From: Trichomonas vaginalis G3
Taxonomy: Eukaryota > Parabasalia > Trichomonadida > Trichomonadidae
Assembly (NCBI RefSeq): GCF_026262505.1
Contig: NC_067205.1
Coordinates: 19,961,645 to 20,025,644 of the forward strand
DNA: 64,000 bases
Reading direction: 5' to 3'
Position numbers and translations under genes: made by a program. Of this stretch, positions 53,182 to 60,820 are shown one piece after another. The notes below the pieces were generated by a model. It was not told where the DNA came from. It was given only the letters and a program-made list of their open reading frames with translations, and did not search any database. Numbering within the stretch: the first letter of the stretch is position 1; each line of letters opens with the position of its first letter.

Positions 53182-54261
53182 CTAGTTAGATGGAGTACCA
53201 AGGTAGCGTGATGGAATGTCTTCAAAGCCGGGTGGATTGTTCTTGTACCAACGATAGAACTTCCATTCAAGACCAACAAACTGGTCTCGGATAGCACAAC
53301 CTGAATTCATAACAATACGAATGTTGTAGTTACCTTTATTATACATCTTCTTCTCTGTTGTGAGAACTTCGATGTCATCTTCTCGACATTCATATTTATC
53401 GCTCAATTCTCCACCAACAAGTTCATTGTTGATGTATAATTGTGCACCAAGTGATGATGACAGTCTGAACTCTAAATATGTGTTTTGTGGAACGTAAAGA
53501 ATTGTATTAAGTTCAATTGTTGAATATGATTCTGAAAAGTGAAGATCCTCAAAGTTTGGATAAATATGTAATGCGTCAACTCTTGAAGTGTTATAATATG
53601 ATGTGAATTGGACGCCTCTGTGGCCTTCTGGGAAATGAAATTTCGAAGTATCTTCACAAAAGATGTTAGAATCAAAGCGTTTGCAAGTGCAACCAATTCC
53701 ATCTGATGTCCTTCCGTAATCTGGTTCGCCATTACCATTACAATCGGCATCATTTTGTAATTCACATGTATCTGTGTAATATCCTGGCAAACAGTCTTGT
53801 GTCTCACAGTCTATTAGTGTGGCAACATTATTATCAAGACGTTGGTCGTTAAGATTTGAATAGAGTCCTTCAGCAACACATTTACGATAAGTTCCAATTA
53901 GGAGAGGGTAGCATCTGTTTGCATATAGGTATCGATCTGTAATTGTATAATATTGATCTCCTACAAGACAAAAATCACCTTCTTGCTTAAATTCTTGTTC
54001 GTCGTTGAATCTTGCGTATAAGCATGGTTTGCCTCTGCTCTCAATCTTATATTTGCCTGATGTCTTTGGACAAAAAGATCCTGATACCCAATGTAAGTCA
54101 TAAGTACTATATGCTGAATATTCATATTTAGTCAAATTACCTTTTTGAATTACTTGGTCCTCAAAGTATTTTTCTTGCCAAAGATATTTGAGCTGTCCGA
54201 TCACTCCATTGCTCTTATAAGAGCATTTATTGGTTAGATACTCGCTAATGAAAAAAAGCAT
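53182..54261 (-). CDS. Secreted protein with two PA14-like domains and a cysteine-rich core
   Basis: 359 residues. A short hydrophobic N-terminus (MLFFISEYL) may be a weak or partial signal sequence. Residues about 20-120 (GQLKYLWQEKYF, YDLHWVSGSFCPKTSGKYKIE) and about 215-345 (GVQFTSYYNTSRVD, STIELNTILYVPQNTYLEF, GAQLYINNELVGG) are two beta-rich PA14-like lectin-type domains. Between them is a cysteine-dense stretch (CETQDCLPGYYTDTC, DADCNGNGEPDYG, CTCKRFDSNIFC) resembling EGF-like units. PA14 domains usually bind carbohydrate, so a surface or secreted adhesin-like role fits. TCATATTT about 22 nt before the ATG may be its initiator. No membrane anchor is seen. Confidence 0.7.
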   Translation of the reverse strand: MLFFISEYLTNKCSYKSNGVIGQLKYLWQEKYFEDQVIQKGNLTKYEYSAYSTYDLHWVSGSFCPKTSGKYKIESRGKPCLYARFNDEQEFKQEGDFCLVGDQYYTITDRYLYANRCYPLLIGTYRKCVAEGLYSNLNDQRLDNNVATLIDCETQDCLPGYYTDTCELQNDADCNGNGEPDYGRTSDGIGCTCKRFDSNIFCEDTSKFHFPEGHRGVQFTSYYNTSRVDALHIYPNFEDLHFSESYSTIELNTILYVPQNTYLEFRLSSSLGAQLYINNELVGGELSDKYECREDDIEVLTTEKKMYNKGNYNIRIVMNSGCAIRDQFVGLEWKFYRWYKNNPPGFEDIPSRYLGTPSN

Positions 54262-54620
54262 CAGAAAAAATTAGCAAATATGATGCGATTTAGCGTCATA
54301 CTTTTGAAAACGTTTCTTACATTTCTTTTATCAAATCTTTATTGGGTTTGTGATTCTTATTTACTCCTCAAATAAGATTTGTTTTGCTGTTTCTTGTCGG
54401 GTATTAGCCTTATTTTGGACTCCGACTATCCAAACATCTTTTCAGATCTTTGAATTCTTACCACAGTTCTTGGTTATCTACAAGCCACACTTTGAGTGAT
54501 GCTTTTTCTATATTTCATTTCATCAATTAAGATTAAAAAATATATGAATTGTTGAAAATGAGCTTTCTAATTATTTTGAAACCAGATATGGTATCAAATC
54601 TTTTGTATATTATCAGGTAT
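54262..54620. other. Upstream region of the PA14 gene, host flank of Maverick 2
   Basis: No gene recognised. It ends at ...TTTGTATATTATCAGGTAT where a 20-base A run and G-rich sequence begin. Confidence 0.5.
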
Positions 54621-54700
54621 AAAAAAAAAAAAAAAAAAAAGGGATTGGGGCTTCCAGGGCTGCGCCCCTCTAGCCCCCTGAAGATGTTTAGTATAACACC
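54621..54700. other. A20 tract and GC-rich hairpin at Maverick 2 left edge
   Basis: A20 (54621-54640) is followed by GGGATTGGGGCTTCCAGGGC and TGCGCCCCTCTAGCCCCCTG. This is a GC island in AT-rich DNA, with GGGGC/GCCCC and GGGCTGCGCCC able to pair. Likely near the element terminus; the exact end is not determined. Confidence 0.5.
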
Positions 54701-54766
54701 AGGTCCCTCGGTCCCTCGGTTAAACGAACTTCTCTGAAAAAATGAGACAACATGACATTTTGACAA
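54697..54766 (+). repeat. Edge repeat with GGTCCCTC units, copy 1
   Basis: CACCA plus two GGTCCCTC units, then AACTTCTCTGAAAAAATGAG and ACAACATGACATTTTGACA. The same order and orientation is seen at 63924-64000. Confidence 0.85.
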
Positions 54767-54876
54767 CAGTCCAGGAAGTCTTAACAAGATAGGATGGTTA
54801 TTTTACAAAACCGACAAGACCTTAACCGAGTAGTTTTCATGTTTTGTCACTTTTCTGTCACTTTTCAGGGAAAAAA

Positions 54877-54895
54877 CATTTTTATTGTATATAAA
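54877..54895 (+). promoter_or_regulatory. T-run box before methyltransferase
   Basis: ACATTTTTATTGTATATAAA lies directly before the ATG at 54896 and supports that start over the upstream ATG at 54794. Confidence 0.5.
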
Positions 54896-55714
54896 ATGAA
54901 TTTTACAAAACCACCGTTACCCTTCTTTGGAAATAAGAGTAGATGTAAAGATATTCTATTGAGAGAACTTAAGAAACTACCGAATGGTCTAACATTTGTA
55001 GATTTGTTCGGTGGAAGTTTCTATATATCTCATTTGTGCCATACTGTATTTCCTGACTCAAAGATTATATGCAATGACTTCGACAACTATATGAACCGTC
55101 TCAAACATATACCAGACACAAACAAAATATTGAGTGAGTTGAAAGAAAAGATACCTATAGGTAAGATGGAACGTATACCATTAGATAAGAAAAATACTGT
55201 CAGAGAGGTTTTGAAAAAAGCAGAGTATATTGACTGGGATAGTATATCTTCTAGACTATTGTATAGTGGTTCTATAAGAGTTCATGACATTGAAACACTT
55301 ATGTCAAACGTTTTATATCTTAACTATACAAATGTTTTCAAAGAGGACATAGAAAAATATATTGAGGGTATAGAGTTTGTGAGATGTCGTTGGACAGAGT
55401 TGTATGAAAAATATAAAAACAAGGAAAATGTTTTCTTTATAGTGGACCCGCCGTTCTATAACACATATGATTTTCAATACCAAGTAGACTGGACTTTGAG
55501 AGACTCTTTAGAAACTTTAGACGTTTTACATAACCATCCATGCTTTTACTTTACATCCGATAAAAGTGGTTTGGAAACCGTTATGAGATGGTTAGAGGAC
55601 ATACATGACTATGAGTTTAGATACGATAAGATAGAATATGAGAGAGGTCCTATAAACCGGAAAAAGTGTCACAACAAAGAAATTTTACTAGTAACTAAAT
55701 GTGGTTTGAAATAG
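54896..55714 (+). CDS. Dam-type (D12 class) adenine-N6 DNA methyltransferase
   Basis: 272 residues. It has PFFGNKSR at 10-17 and FVDLFGGSFYIS at about 36-47 (S-adenosylmethionine site), NDFDNYMNRL following, and the catalytic DPPFY at about 184-188. These are the motifs, in that order, of Dam/D12-class enzymes that methylate adenine in a short duplex site. I chose ATG 54896 because the Maverick box immediately precedes it and the first motif then sits at the usual distance from the N-terminus; the ATG at 54794 would add 34 unlike residues. It is the first gene of the element and overlaps the next gene by 16 bases. It may protect or mark the element's DNA, or affect expression where adenine methylation is used. 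Confidence 0.88.
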   Translation: MNFTKPPLPFFGNKSRCKDILLRELKKLPNGLTFVDLFGGSFYISHLCHTVFPDSKIICNDFDNYMNRLKHIPDTNKILSELKEKIPIGKMERIPLDKKNTVREVLKKAEYIDWDSISSRLLYSGSIRVHDIETLMSNVLYLNYTNVFKEDIEKYIEGIEFVRCRWTELYEKYKNKENVFFIVDPPFYNTYDFQYQVDWTLRDSLETLDVLHNHPCFYFTSDKSGLETVMRWLEDIHDYEFRYDKIEYERGPINRKKCHNKEILLVTKCGLK

Positions 55715-55830
55715 GACTACTTGTTTTAGGTTTTTTCCATTGTGTCATTTACTTATTTGACGTGGCAGAAAGGTACAGAGAATATGAAGATGAACCAATG
55801 CCTGCAAATGTCCAGTATATGTACTCGTAA
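55699..55830 (+). CDS. 43-aa single-pass membrane protein
   Basis: Starts inside the end of the methyltransferase gene in another frame (ATG 55699-55701). It encodes MWFEIGLLVLGFFHCVIYLF, a hydrophobic helix, then an acidic tail (DVAERYREYEDEPMPA) ending at the TAA 55828-55830. Too short for usual ORF lists, but the overlap, the clean helix and the tight packing between two genes support it. Unknown; small membrane proteins of this kind occur in many viruses. Confidence 0.6.
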   Translation: MWFEIGLLVLGFFHCVIYLFDVAERYREYEDEPMPANVQYMYS

Positions 55831-55853
55831 GAGATATTTTTATCTAATATTAA

Positions 55854-56216
55854 ATGGACGCACAGAACTTAGCAAATGCACAGCAACCTGGACAACCAAA
55901 CCCAGAAAATATTCCAAATGAAGTTAGAATACAAACTGCAATGGCAAACTATGGTCAAGTGCCAACAGATGTACAAATGCAAACTGCCATGTCAAATGAC
56001 GCTGCGTTAGGTTTGCCACCATGGTATGCAAATATGAGATGGAAAGAGTTTTATACAAACCCCGAAGTGGGATATAAACAACTCTATGCAGATGACGCGA
56101 ACACAGGAGTTGACCCAGAGTATGTTTTCTACCAGAGGAGAAATAGAATGTATGAGCTCCAGTTAAAGAATGCTATGGAACTCAACAGGAAACGTAAGAG
56201 ACTAGGCGGACATTAG
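55854..56216 (+). CDS. Maverick 2 hypothetical protein, 120 aa
   Basis: Preceded by the box ATATTTTTATCTAATATTAA. The N-terminal half is Gln/Asn/Pro-rich with two near repeats (VRIQTAMANYGQVP, VQMQTAMSNDAALG). The middle is aromatic (LPPWYANMRWKEFYTNP), and the C-terminus is helical and basic (LNRKRKRLGGH). No membrane segment. Not recognised; a capsid-associated or DNA-binding role is possible from the basic end. Confidence 0.6.
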   Translation: MDAQNLANAQQPGQPNPENIPNEVRIQTAMANYGQVPTDVQMQTAMSNDAALGLPPWYANMRWKEFYTNPEVGYKQLYADDANTGVDPEYVFYQRRNRMYELQLKNAMELNRKRKRLGGH

Positions 56217-56234
56217 ATTTTTACATATAGTAAA

Positions 56235-56477
56235 ATGGGTTTCTTCAGTAGTATTGGAAACTTCTTTCGAAATGTTGGAAGAGGTATATGGAATGGAATA
56301 AAATCTGTCGGAAGAGGAGTATGGAACGGAGTCAAAAATATTGGTAAAAGAGTAGGTCAGTTCGTTGGTATTATACCTAAAGACCCTGAACCAGAAGAAC
56401 AAGCTCCTGTTATACAACAGCCTGAACCTGCACCACAGTCTAGTTGGCAACCAAATCCAACACCTCAACCGTATTAA
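56235..56477 (+). CDS. Small amphipathic, probably myristoylated Maverick protein, 80 aa
   Basis: Starts MGFFSSIGNFF, with Gly2 and Ser6 as needed for N-myristoylation. Residues 8-45 have three repeats of aromatic-Gly-basic type (RNVGRGIWNGIKSVG, RGVWNGVKNIGKRVG), forming a basic amphipathic helix. The tail (residues 48-80) is proline/glutamate/glutamine-rich. The box ATTTTTACATATAGTAAA precedes the ATG. In style it resembles the small proteins of Maverick 1 and membrane-lytic minor capsid proteins of adenovirus-like particles; this is inference. Confidence 0.65.
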   Translation: MGFFSSIGNFFRNVGRGIWNGIKSVGRGVWNGVKNIGKRVGQFVGIIPKDPEPEEQAPVIQQPEPAPQSSWQPNPTPQPY

Positions 56478-56479
56478 AA

Positions 56480-57326
56480 TTATATTTTTACCGTTCGATA
56501 GTAGTTGTATATGAAACTAAGTTCTAAGTAAAACGCATGGTATAATGGAACTATTCTCTTTCTTCCATCTGTTGTAAACCATACTTGAAAGTCTGAAATA
56601 CTTCCACTCGGTGGTTCATATAGCTTTGTAGGTTTTTCGTAAAAGTCATTTGCCAAGCATAAAAAAGAGTTTTGTGCACCAGAAAATGAAGCATGAACGA
56701 TAATAGCATCTGAGTCGAAAACATTTTCATATGTTCCATTAGGGTTTTCGACTTCATAAAAGTTCGGGTGTACTGGATATTCTGCAGGCTGATTTAACAT
56801 CCTCAAAATCTATACCATGCCAAGTGTTATATTTTTGTAGAAATATAAACGTCTTCTCCAAGGTCTTCTATTCTATTGATTTTAACAGTTGCATTTTTCC
56901 TGTCATATAAAATATCGAGATGGTACTCTCTTCGTCAATGTTGTACTGTTTTGCATATTCGAGATAGATATCGTTTATTTTTTCTTGAAAAGCTTGAAGA
57001 GTTGTTTCTAAGTTTACAAGCAAACTAACTTGTAAAAGTTTTCCCTGTTCAAATTTCTCATACGTACGTTTTTCTTTGTTATAGTATCGAATTTCAAAAG
57101 CGACCGTAAATGGGAAACCATGTATGGCTTCTGAAATGAATTTCATTCTACGAAAGCCAATAGCTTTTGTGACGGATGGGTCTCTTAACCATCTTAACGG
57201 GTAGTCAAAACGATAGCCTTCATGCTTTACGGTCTCTGTCTCAAACTTTTGACCGACGTTAGTAAAAAGTTCATCTAATGGTTTAGTTGTAGCAACTCTT
57301 GAATTTTCTGTTTCTATTGAAAGCAT
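56480..57326 (-). pseudogene. Broken paralogue of the 286-aa protein at 63029
   Basis: Two ORFs: 56868-57326 (N-terminal part: RVATTKPLDELFTN, YRFDYPLRWLRDPS, KAIGFRRMKF) and 56480-56806 (C-terminal part: ASFSGAQNSFLCLANDFYEK, YEPPSGSISDFQVWFTT, FYLELSFIYNY). Each half aligns with 63029-63889. Between them, frameshifts near 56870 and 56810 disrupt the middle (TVKINRIEDLGEDVYISTK, then YNTWHGIDFEDV). It is shorter than the paralogue, so part of the centre may also be deleted. It is transcribed divergently from the fibre gene across an 18-bp gap. Inverted orientation relative to the intact copy. Confidence 0.7.
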
Positions 57327-57344
57327 ATTTTATCTAGAATAAAA
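57327..57344. promoter_or_regulatory. Near-palindromic 18-bp divergent promoter
   Basis: CAT-ATTTTATCTAGAATAAAA-ATG: the gap between two divergent start codons is an almost perfect palindrome around CTAG. On each strand it supplies an ATTTTAT / ATTTTTAT-like box, so both genes share one compact control region. Confidence 0.6.
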
Positions 57345-58631
57345 ATGTCGAAAGAAACAGCGTCTATGAGAGAAATACAACACAACCGACAACTCATTAT
57401 GCAAGCTCTAAATAAGAACACAACAAACTTTTCAAACTATTCTAAGATATCTGAGTCATTGAAAGAAGGAAACTTAAAACTGACGATAAACCCATTGACA
57501 GACGAGTTTCTGTTTCAAGACAGTAAGAACCATACTGTTTGTATAAATCCAACAAAAAGAACTTTAAACGAGAAACCTATAGATGAACTTCTTTTGAAAG
57601 CAGATATTGACAACAAAGCTGACAAAGAGTATGTTGACGATGAGTTAGCATATCTGGCTAGTGGGTTAGTGAAGAAGGCAGATAAGGAATATGTGGATGA
57701 AAAAGATGAAAAAATTAAAGAAATGGTTGAATGGTACCATGAACGGACATCGAAGATTTTAGAAGGTAAAGCCAATACAGGGTGGGTTTCAGGATGTTTA
57801 GACCTTAAAGCGGATAAGAACCATACACATACCATTGCAAATATTACAAACTTACAAGAAACCTTAAACAGGAAAAGTGACGTTGGACATACACATACCA
57901 TTGCAAATATTACAAACTTACAAGAAACCTTAAACAGGAAAAGTGACGTTGGACATACACATACCTTCTTCTCAAATGTTGGTATAGAAAGTATTTTAGG
58001 AACGATTGAAGAAACTGGTGGGGTGGATTATATTTTAAACCTCCTAACTTTCCAGAAGGTTTAACATCGGATAAAGACATTAGATGTAGAAATGTCTATG
58101 TCATGGAGGATGAAAACAAAGTTAAATTCACTGCTCAAGATTTATATGATAAAAAAGCTGACAAAACAGAGCTTCAAACGTTAAAGACAGAAATACTTCA
58201 AACACTATATCCTATAGGTTCTATTTACACGTCAATGAACTCTACCAGACCAGAAGTAGTACTTGGTTTTGGAACTTGGACTCAAATAGTCGACAGGTTT
58301 TTGTATTGTGCAAACTCTTCAAAGGAAACAGGTGGAAGTAAAACGATTTCAGGTGAAAACTTACCTGCACACAGTCACTACATAGATTTAAGTACATCTC
58401 AAGCAGGGTTGGCATAAGCATAGATTTTTGGGATTGGTCAGCAATGAAAAAAGGTAAAGGATATGATGTTAAAGACGACGTTCAGTTTGCTATAAAATTG
58501 TTTCTGGGGTAGCACACAGGGAGAAGGAAACCATACACATCGCGTTTCAGGGTATACACAAACAACAGGACAAAGTAAAGGACTACATGCCACCTTACAT
58601 GACAGTTTACGCATGGTATAGAATTGCTTAG
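57345..58631 (+). pseudogene. Phage-like fibre protein with tail-collar C-terminus, frameshifted
   Basis: ORF 57345-58064 encodes an N-terminal attachment-type region, then coiled-coil/triple-helix units (KADKEYVDDELAYL, KADKEYVDEKDEK) and two copies of a 22-residue unit (HTHTIANITNLQETLNRKSD-type; DNA unit 66 bp). A slip near 58030 leads to the frame of 58103-58417 (RCRNVYVMEDENKVKF, YPIGSIYTSMNSTRPEVVLG, FGTWTQIVDRFLYC, GENLPAHSHYID). Two further slips lead to the final NHTHRVSGYTQTTGQSKG and MPPYMTVYAWYRIA ending at TAG 58629-58631. The GSIY...G.W...DRFL...H.H...PPY..VY.W.R order is that of bacteriophage tail-collar/fibre tips. About 430 residues if intact. Likely a receptor-binding fibre. 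Confidence 0.75.
57833..57964 (+). repeat. 66-bp tandem duplication in fibre gene
   Basis: ACATACACATACCATTGC through AGTGACGTTGG is repeated twice with no change, adding one in-frame 22-residue fibre module. Identity at the DNA level implies a very recent duplication. Confidence 0.8.
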
Positions 58632-58679
58632 TCGTCATTTTCAAACTTCTTTAGCATATTCGTCAGGAGTTGTCTTATA

Positions 58680-59600
58680 TTTTGTTAGGAACTGTCTTTG
58701 AAAGTATACCACCTTGAACCTTAACAAGTTTGAAACGAGGTCTGACAATAGTTAGTTTTATCTTCTGCTTGCAGTCTGTACATTTTGGCCATTTTGCCTA
58801 AAACTTCATAATATTCTCTTGTATACTTTCTTCTATTTTTACGAACACGAACGTTGAGTACCTGTCGAGTTCCCATTGTTGTCATAGTCAATAGTATTTT
58901 CATATGGGTCGCGCTTTAGGTATTTCTATTTTTACTTTGTCACCTTTCTTAAGTTTGAAGCCTGGCATTCTTTCTTGTTTGTCTCTTTGACTAAACTATA
59001 AATATATAGTCTTTCTCTAAGTCGGGGTTGTTTTTCATTTCTTCGGGGAGTGGTTTCCCAAACCTTTTTGTTTACGGCTATTGTAAATATTTAAAACTTG
59101 TCTCATCTTTGCCATGGAGAAGTGTCTATACTTGTCGTCATATGACATTTCATTTGCTTCACCACCTTGTGGTTGGTTTTAAGTCTCTTAAGATTTTTAT
59201 ACAACTGTCAATGACACCAAGAGCAGAATGGTTTTGGTCGACAATGAAATATTGGTTTACATTTTTTTGAACGCAGATAGTTTTTAATATCGTCTGATTT
59301 GAAAGAACTTTCACAGTCAGATGTCAGTTTTGTTGGATGGTTATTTGTCAACGAATATTGTCAAAGCAGTTTTCACATCTAAAATATTTTTGGACCATAA
59401 TGGTATGGGCTTCACAGTATCTTGTGTTTTGACCGACAAATATTAGCCAGTATATGGTGGTCCATCTTCTCTATATCTCGGAATGTTTTCCAAGATATCC
59501 ATAAACCAAGCATTGGTGTTGAACTAAAGATTTTTACCATGAGTGCTTTCTTTGTCGCTTTAGAAACATAGGGTCCTTGTTTGGATTCGTCATTTTTATC
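58680..59600 (-). pseudogene. Maverick integrase (retroviral rve type), multiply frameshifted
   Basis: Read across frames on the minus strand: NAWFMDILENIPRYREDGPP (first catalytic Asp, codon 59497-59499), FVGQNTRYCEA, LTSDCESSFKSDDIKNYL (second Asp, codon 59316-59318), YFIVDQNHSALGVIDSCIK (third acidic residue, here Asp, codon 59207-59209), YDDKYRHFSMAKMRQVLNIY, and a C-terminal basic PGFKLKKGDKVKIEIPKARP of SH3/chromodomain style, ending near 58720 in RKNRRKYTREYYEV. Spacing between the last two Asp residues is 35 residues after removing one extra A in a run near 59265, exactly that of DD35E integrases. At least five frame slips, so no function as written. Lies between fibre and virion-type genes, opposite to them. 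Confidence 0.75.
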
Positions 59601-59609
59601 CTATAAGAA

Positions 59610-60011
59610 ATGGGTTTATTTGGCGCATTAGCAGGAGTCGCATCTAGATTTTTACCCGCAGTGGGAACACTAGCCAGAGGTGCATTTGGAATTGGAAGGA
59701 AGATTTTGAGTACATTAGGTATACTGAAAGAGAAAGCACAACCTATTATACAAACTGTACAGAAAGGTTGGGAGGTAGCACGAGATGCAGCAAATCTTAT
59801 TCCAAATCCTGAAACAAGAGGAAAAGTTCAAGGATGGATGGACAATGTAGGAAGACAAGCAGGAAACTACTATAACAAAGCAAATGACTACTATAACCAA
59901 GCAGGGCACTACATGGACCAAGGTGAAAGATTCTTTAACAGAGGATATAACCATGCACAACAGTGGGTAAACAACAACCAACCGCAACCGCCTCAAACGT
60001 GGGGAATGTAA
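59610..60011 (+). CDS. Amphipathic glycine-rich Maverick protein, 133 aa
   Basis: MGLFGALAGVASRFLPAVGT begins with Met-Gly (possible myristoylation) and a hydrophobic amphipathic stretch to about residue 40 (ARGAFGIGRKILSTLG). A helix with basic residues follows (KEKAQPIIQTVQKGWEVARDAANL). Then comes a low-complexity tail with repeated NYYNKANDYYNQAGHYMDQG units rich in Tyr/Asn/Gln, ending PQPPQTWGM. A membrane-active minor virion component is plausible. The T-run before it is TTTTTATCCTATAAGAA. It is divergent from the integrase. Confidence 0.65.
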   Translation: MGLFGALAGVASRFLPAVGTLARGAFGIGRKILSTLGILKEKAQPIIQTVQKGWEVARDAANLIPNPETRGKVQGWMDNVGRQAGNYYNKANDYYNQAGHYMDQGERFFNRGYNHAQQWVNNNQPQPPQTWGM

Positions 60012-60033
60012 ATTTTTTTACTGAGATGAAATG
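60012..60033 (+). promoter_or_regulatory. Repeated leader ATTTTTTTACTGAGATGAA
   Basis: The sequence between the stop codon of the previous gene and the ATG at 60031 is nearly identical to that before the ATG at 60206 (ATTTTTTACTGAGATGAA). It holds the element's T-run box plus a shared CTGAGATGAA. Confidence 0.6.
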
Positions 60034-60186
60034 AACAATACAGCATTGAGACAAATGGGCTCAAGATGGATTTGTCGGCTTCCAGCAGTTACACCACCAC
60101 GTGTTTGTCAAGTTCTTCCTATACCTCAGGAAGTTTTAGACCGACTTAAAAAACAACAACAACCAGTTGAAAACAAACCAAACTAA
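60031..60186 (+). CDS. 51-aa Maverick 2 protein
   Basis: MNNTALRQMGSRWICRLPAV..., proline-rich and basic, ending KKQQQPVENKPN at TAA 60184-60186. Supported by the duplicated leader before it, tight spacing to both neighbours and same-strand context. No recognised motif. Too short for the usual ORF threshold. Confidence 0.6.
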   Translation: MNNTALRQMGSRWICRLPAVTPPRVCQVLPIPQEVLDRLKKQQQPVENKPN

Positions 60187-60205
60187 AATTTTTTACTGAG
60201 ATGAA
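60187..60205 (+). promoter_or_regulatory. Second copy of the ACTGAGATGAA leader
   Basis: ATTTTTTACTGAGATGAA directly before ATG 60206; see 60012-60033. Confidence 0.6.
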
Positions 60206-60790
60206 ATGACCGAAGAAGTTGAAACGGTAGATTTGACACCACAAACAAAAAGTTCAGAACCATTGTCAAAACCTGTCAAAGAACTTACAGATGAAGAGAA
60301 AAATTCAATAATAGAAAGTGCCAGGTCTGGAAATACAAACTCTAACTACAAAGTCACTTTTCATAAAAATGGAACGGCAAGTATCTCAAAAAAGAAACAG
60401 ACTCTCACAAATAAAATATTGAAGTCTGAAGGAGCTTTCGAGACAACAGATGGAAAAGTTTACTTCACTGACCAACAGTTCATTATAGAACATCTCATTG
60501 ACTTAGAGTCGAAATATTCTAAACTTTACAACAAACACAAAAAGTTGAAAGGAAAACAAAAACAGATGGCATATGACATTTATGAAGATGTTGACGACAC
60601 AACTGTTCAAGCAAGTGAGGTAAAGTCAGCAGAACCGAAAAGTGACGAAAAACCAATAGAAGAAGGGAAGCCAAAAACTGAAGAAAAACCAAAACCAAAG
60701 TTTAGTATTGAAACTAAACCAAGTCAACCTTCATTAGCTAGTATGGGTTGGCGTCAAAGGCTTATGGCAGCCGGTGGTTATGTAAAGTAA
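60206..60790 (+). CDS. Maverick 2 charged coiled-coil protein, 194 aa
   Basis: An acidic/threonine-rich start (MTEEVETVDLTPQ), a small beta-rich part (NYKVTFHKNGTASISKKKQT, residues about 48-70), a helical coiled coil (FIIEHLIDLESKYSKLYNKHKKLKGKQK, about 93-120), and a lysine/glutamate/proline-rich disordered tail ending MGWRQRLMAAGGYVK. No catalytic motif. It immediately precedes the polymerase, a common place in Polintons for a terminal-protein or DNA-binding candidate, but nothing proves either. Confidence 0.65.
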   Translation: MTEEVETVDLTPQTKSSEPLSKPVKELTDEEKNSIIESARSGNTNSNYKVTFHKNGTASISKKKQTLTNKILKSEGAFETTDGKVYFTDQQFIIEHLIDLESKYSKLYNKHKKLKGKQKQMAYDIYEDVDDTTVQASEVKSAEPKSDEKPIEEGKPKTEEKPKPKFSIETKPSQPSLASMGWRQRLMAAGGYVK

Positions 60791-60820
60791 AGGAAAAAAC
60801 ATTTTTTTATTTTTATAAAA

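Noticed and set aside
53472-53807. 111-codon minus-strand ORF
   Set aside because: Alternative frame inside the PA14 gene.
54794-54895. N-terminal extension of the methyltransferase from the ATG at 54794
   Set aside because: The Maverick T-run box lies between this ATG and 54896, and the extension has no family features.
57515-57901. 128-codon minus-strand ORF
   Set aside because: Antisense to the repetitive fibre gene; its repeats mirror the fibre modules.
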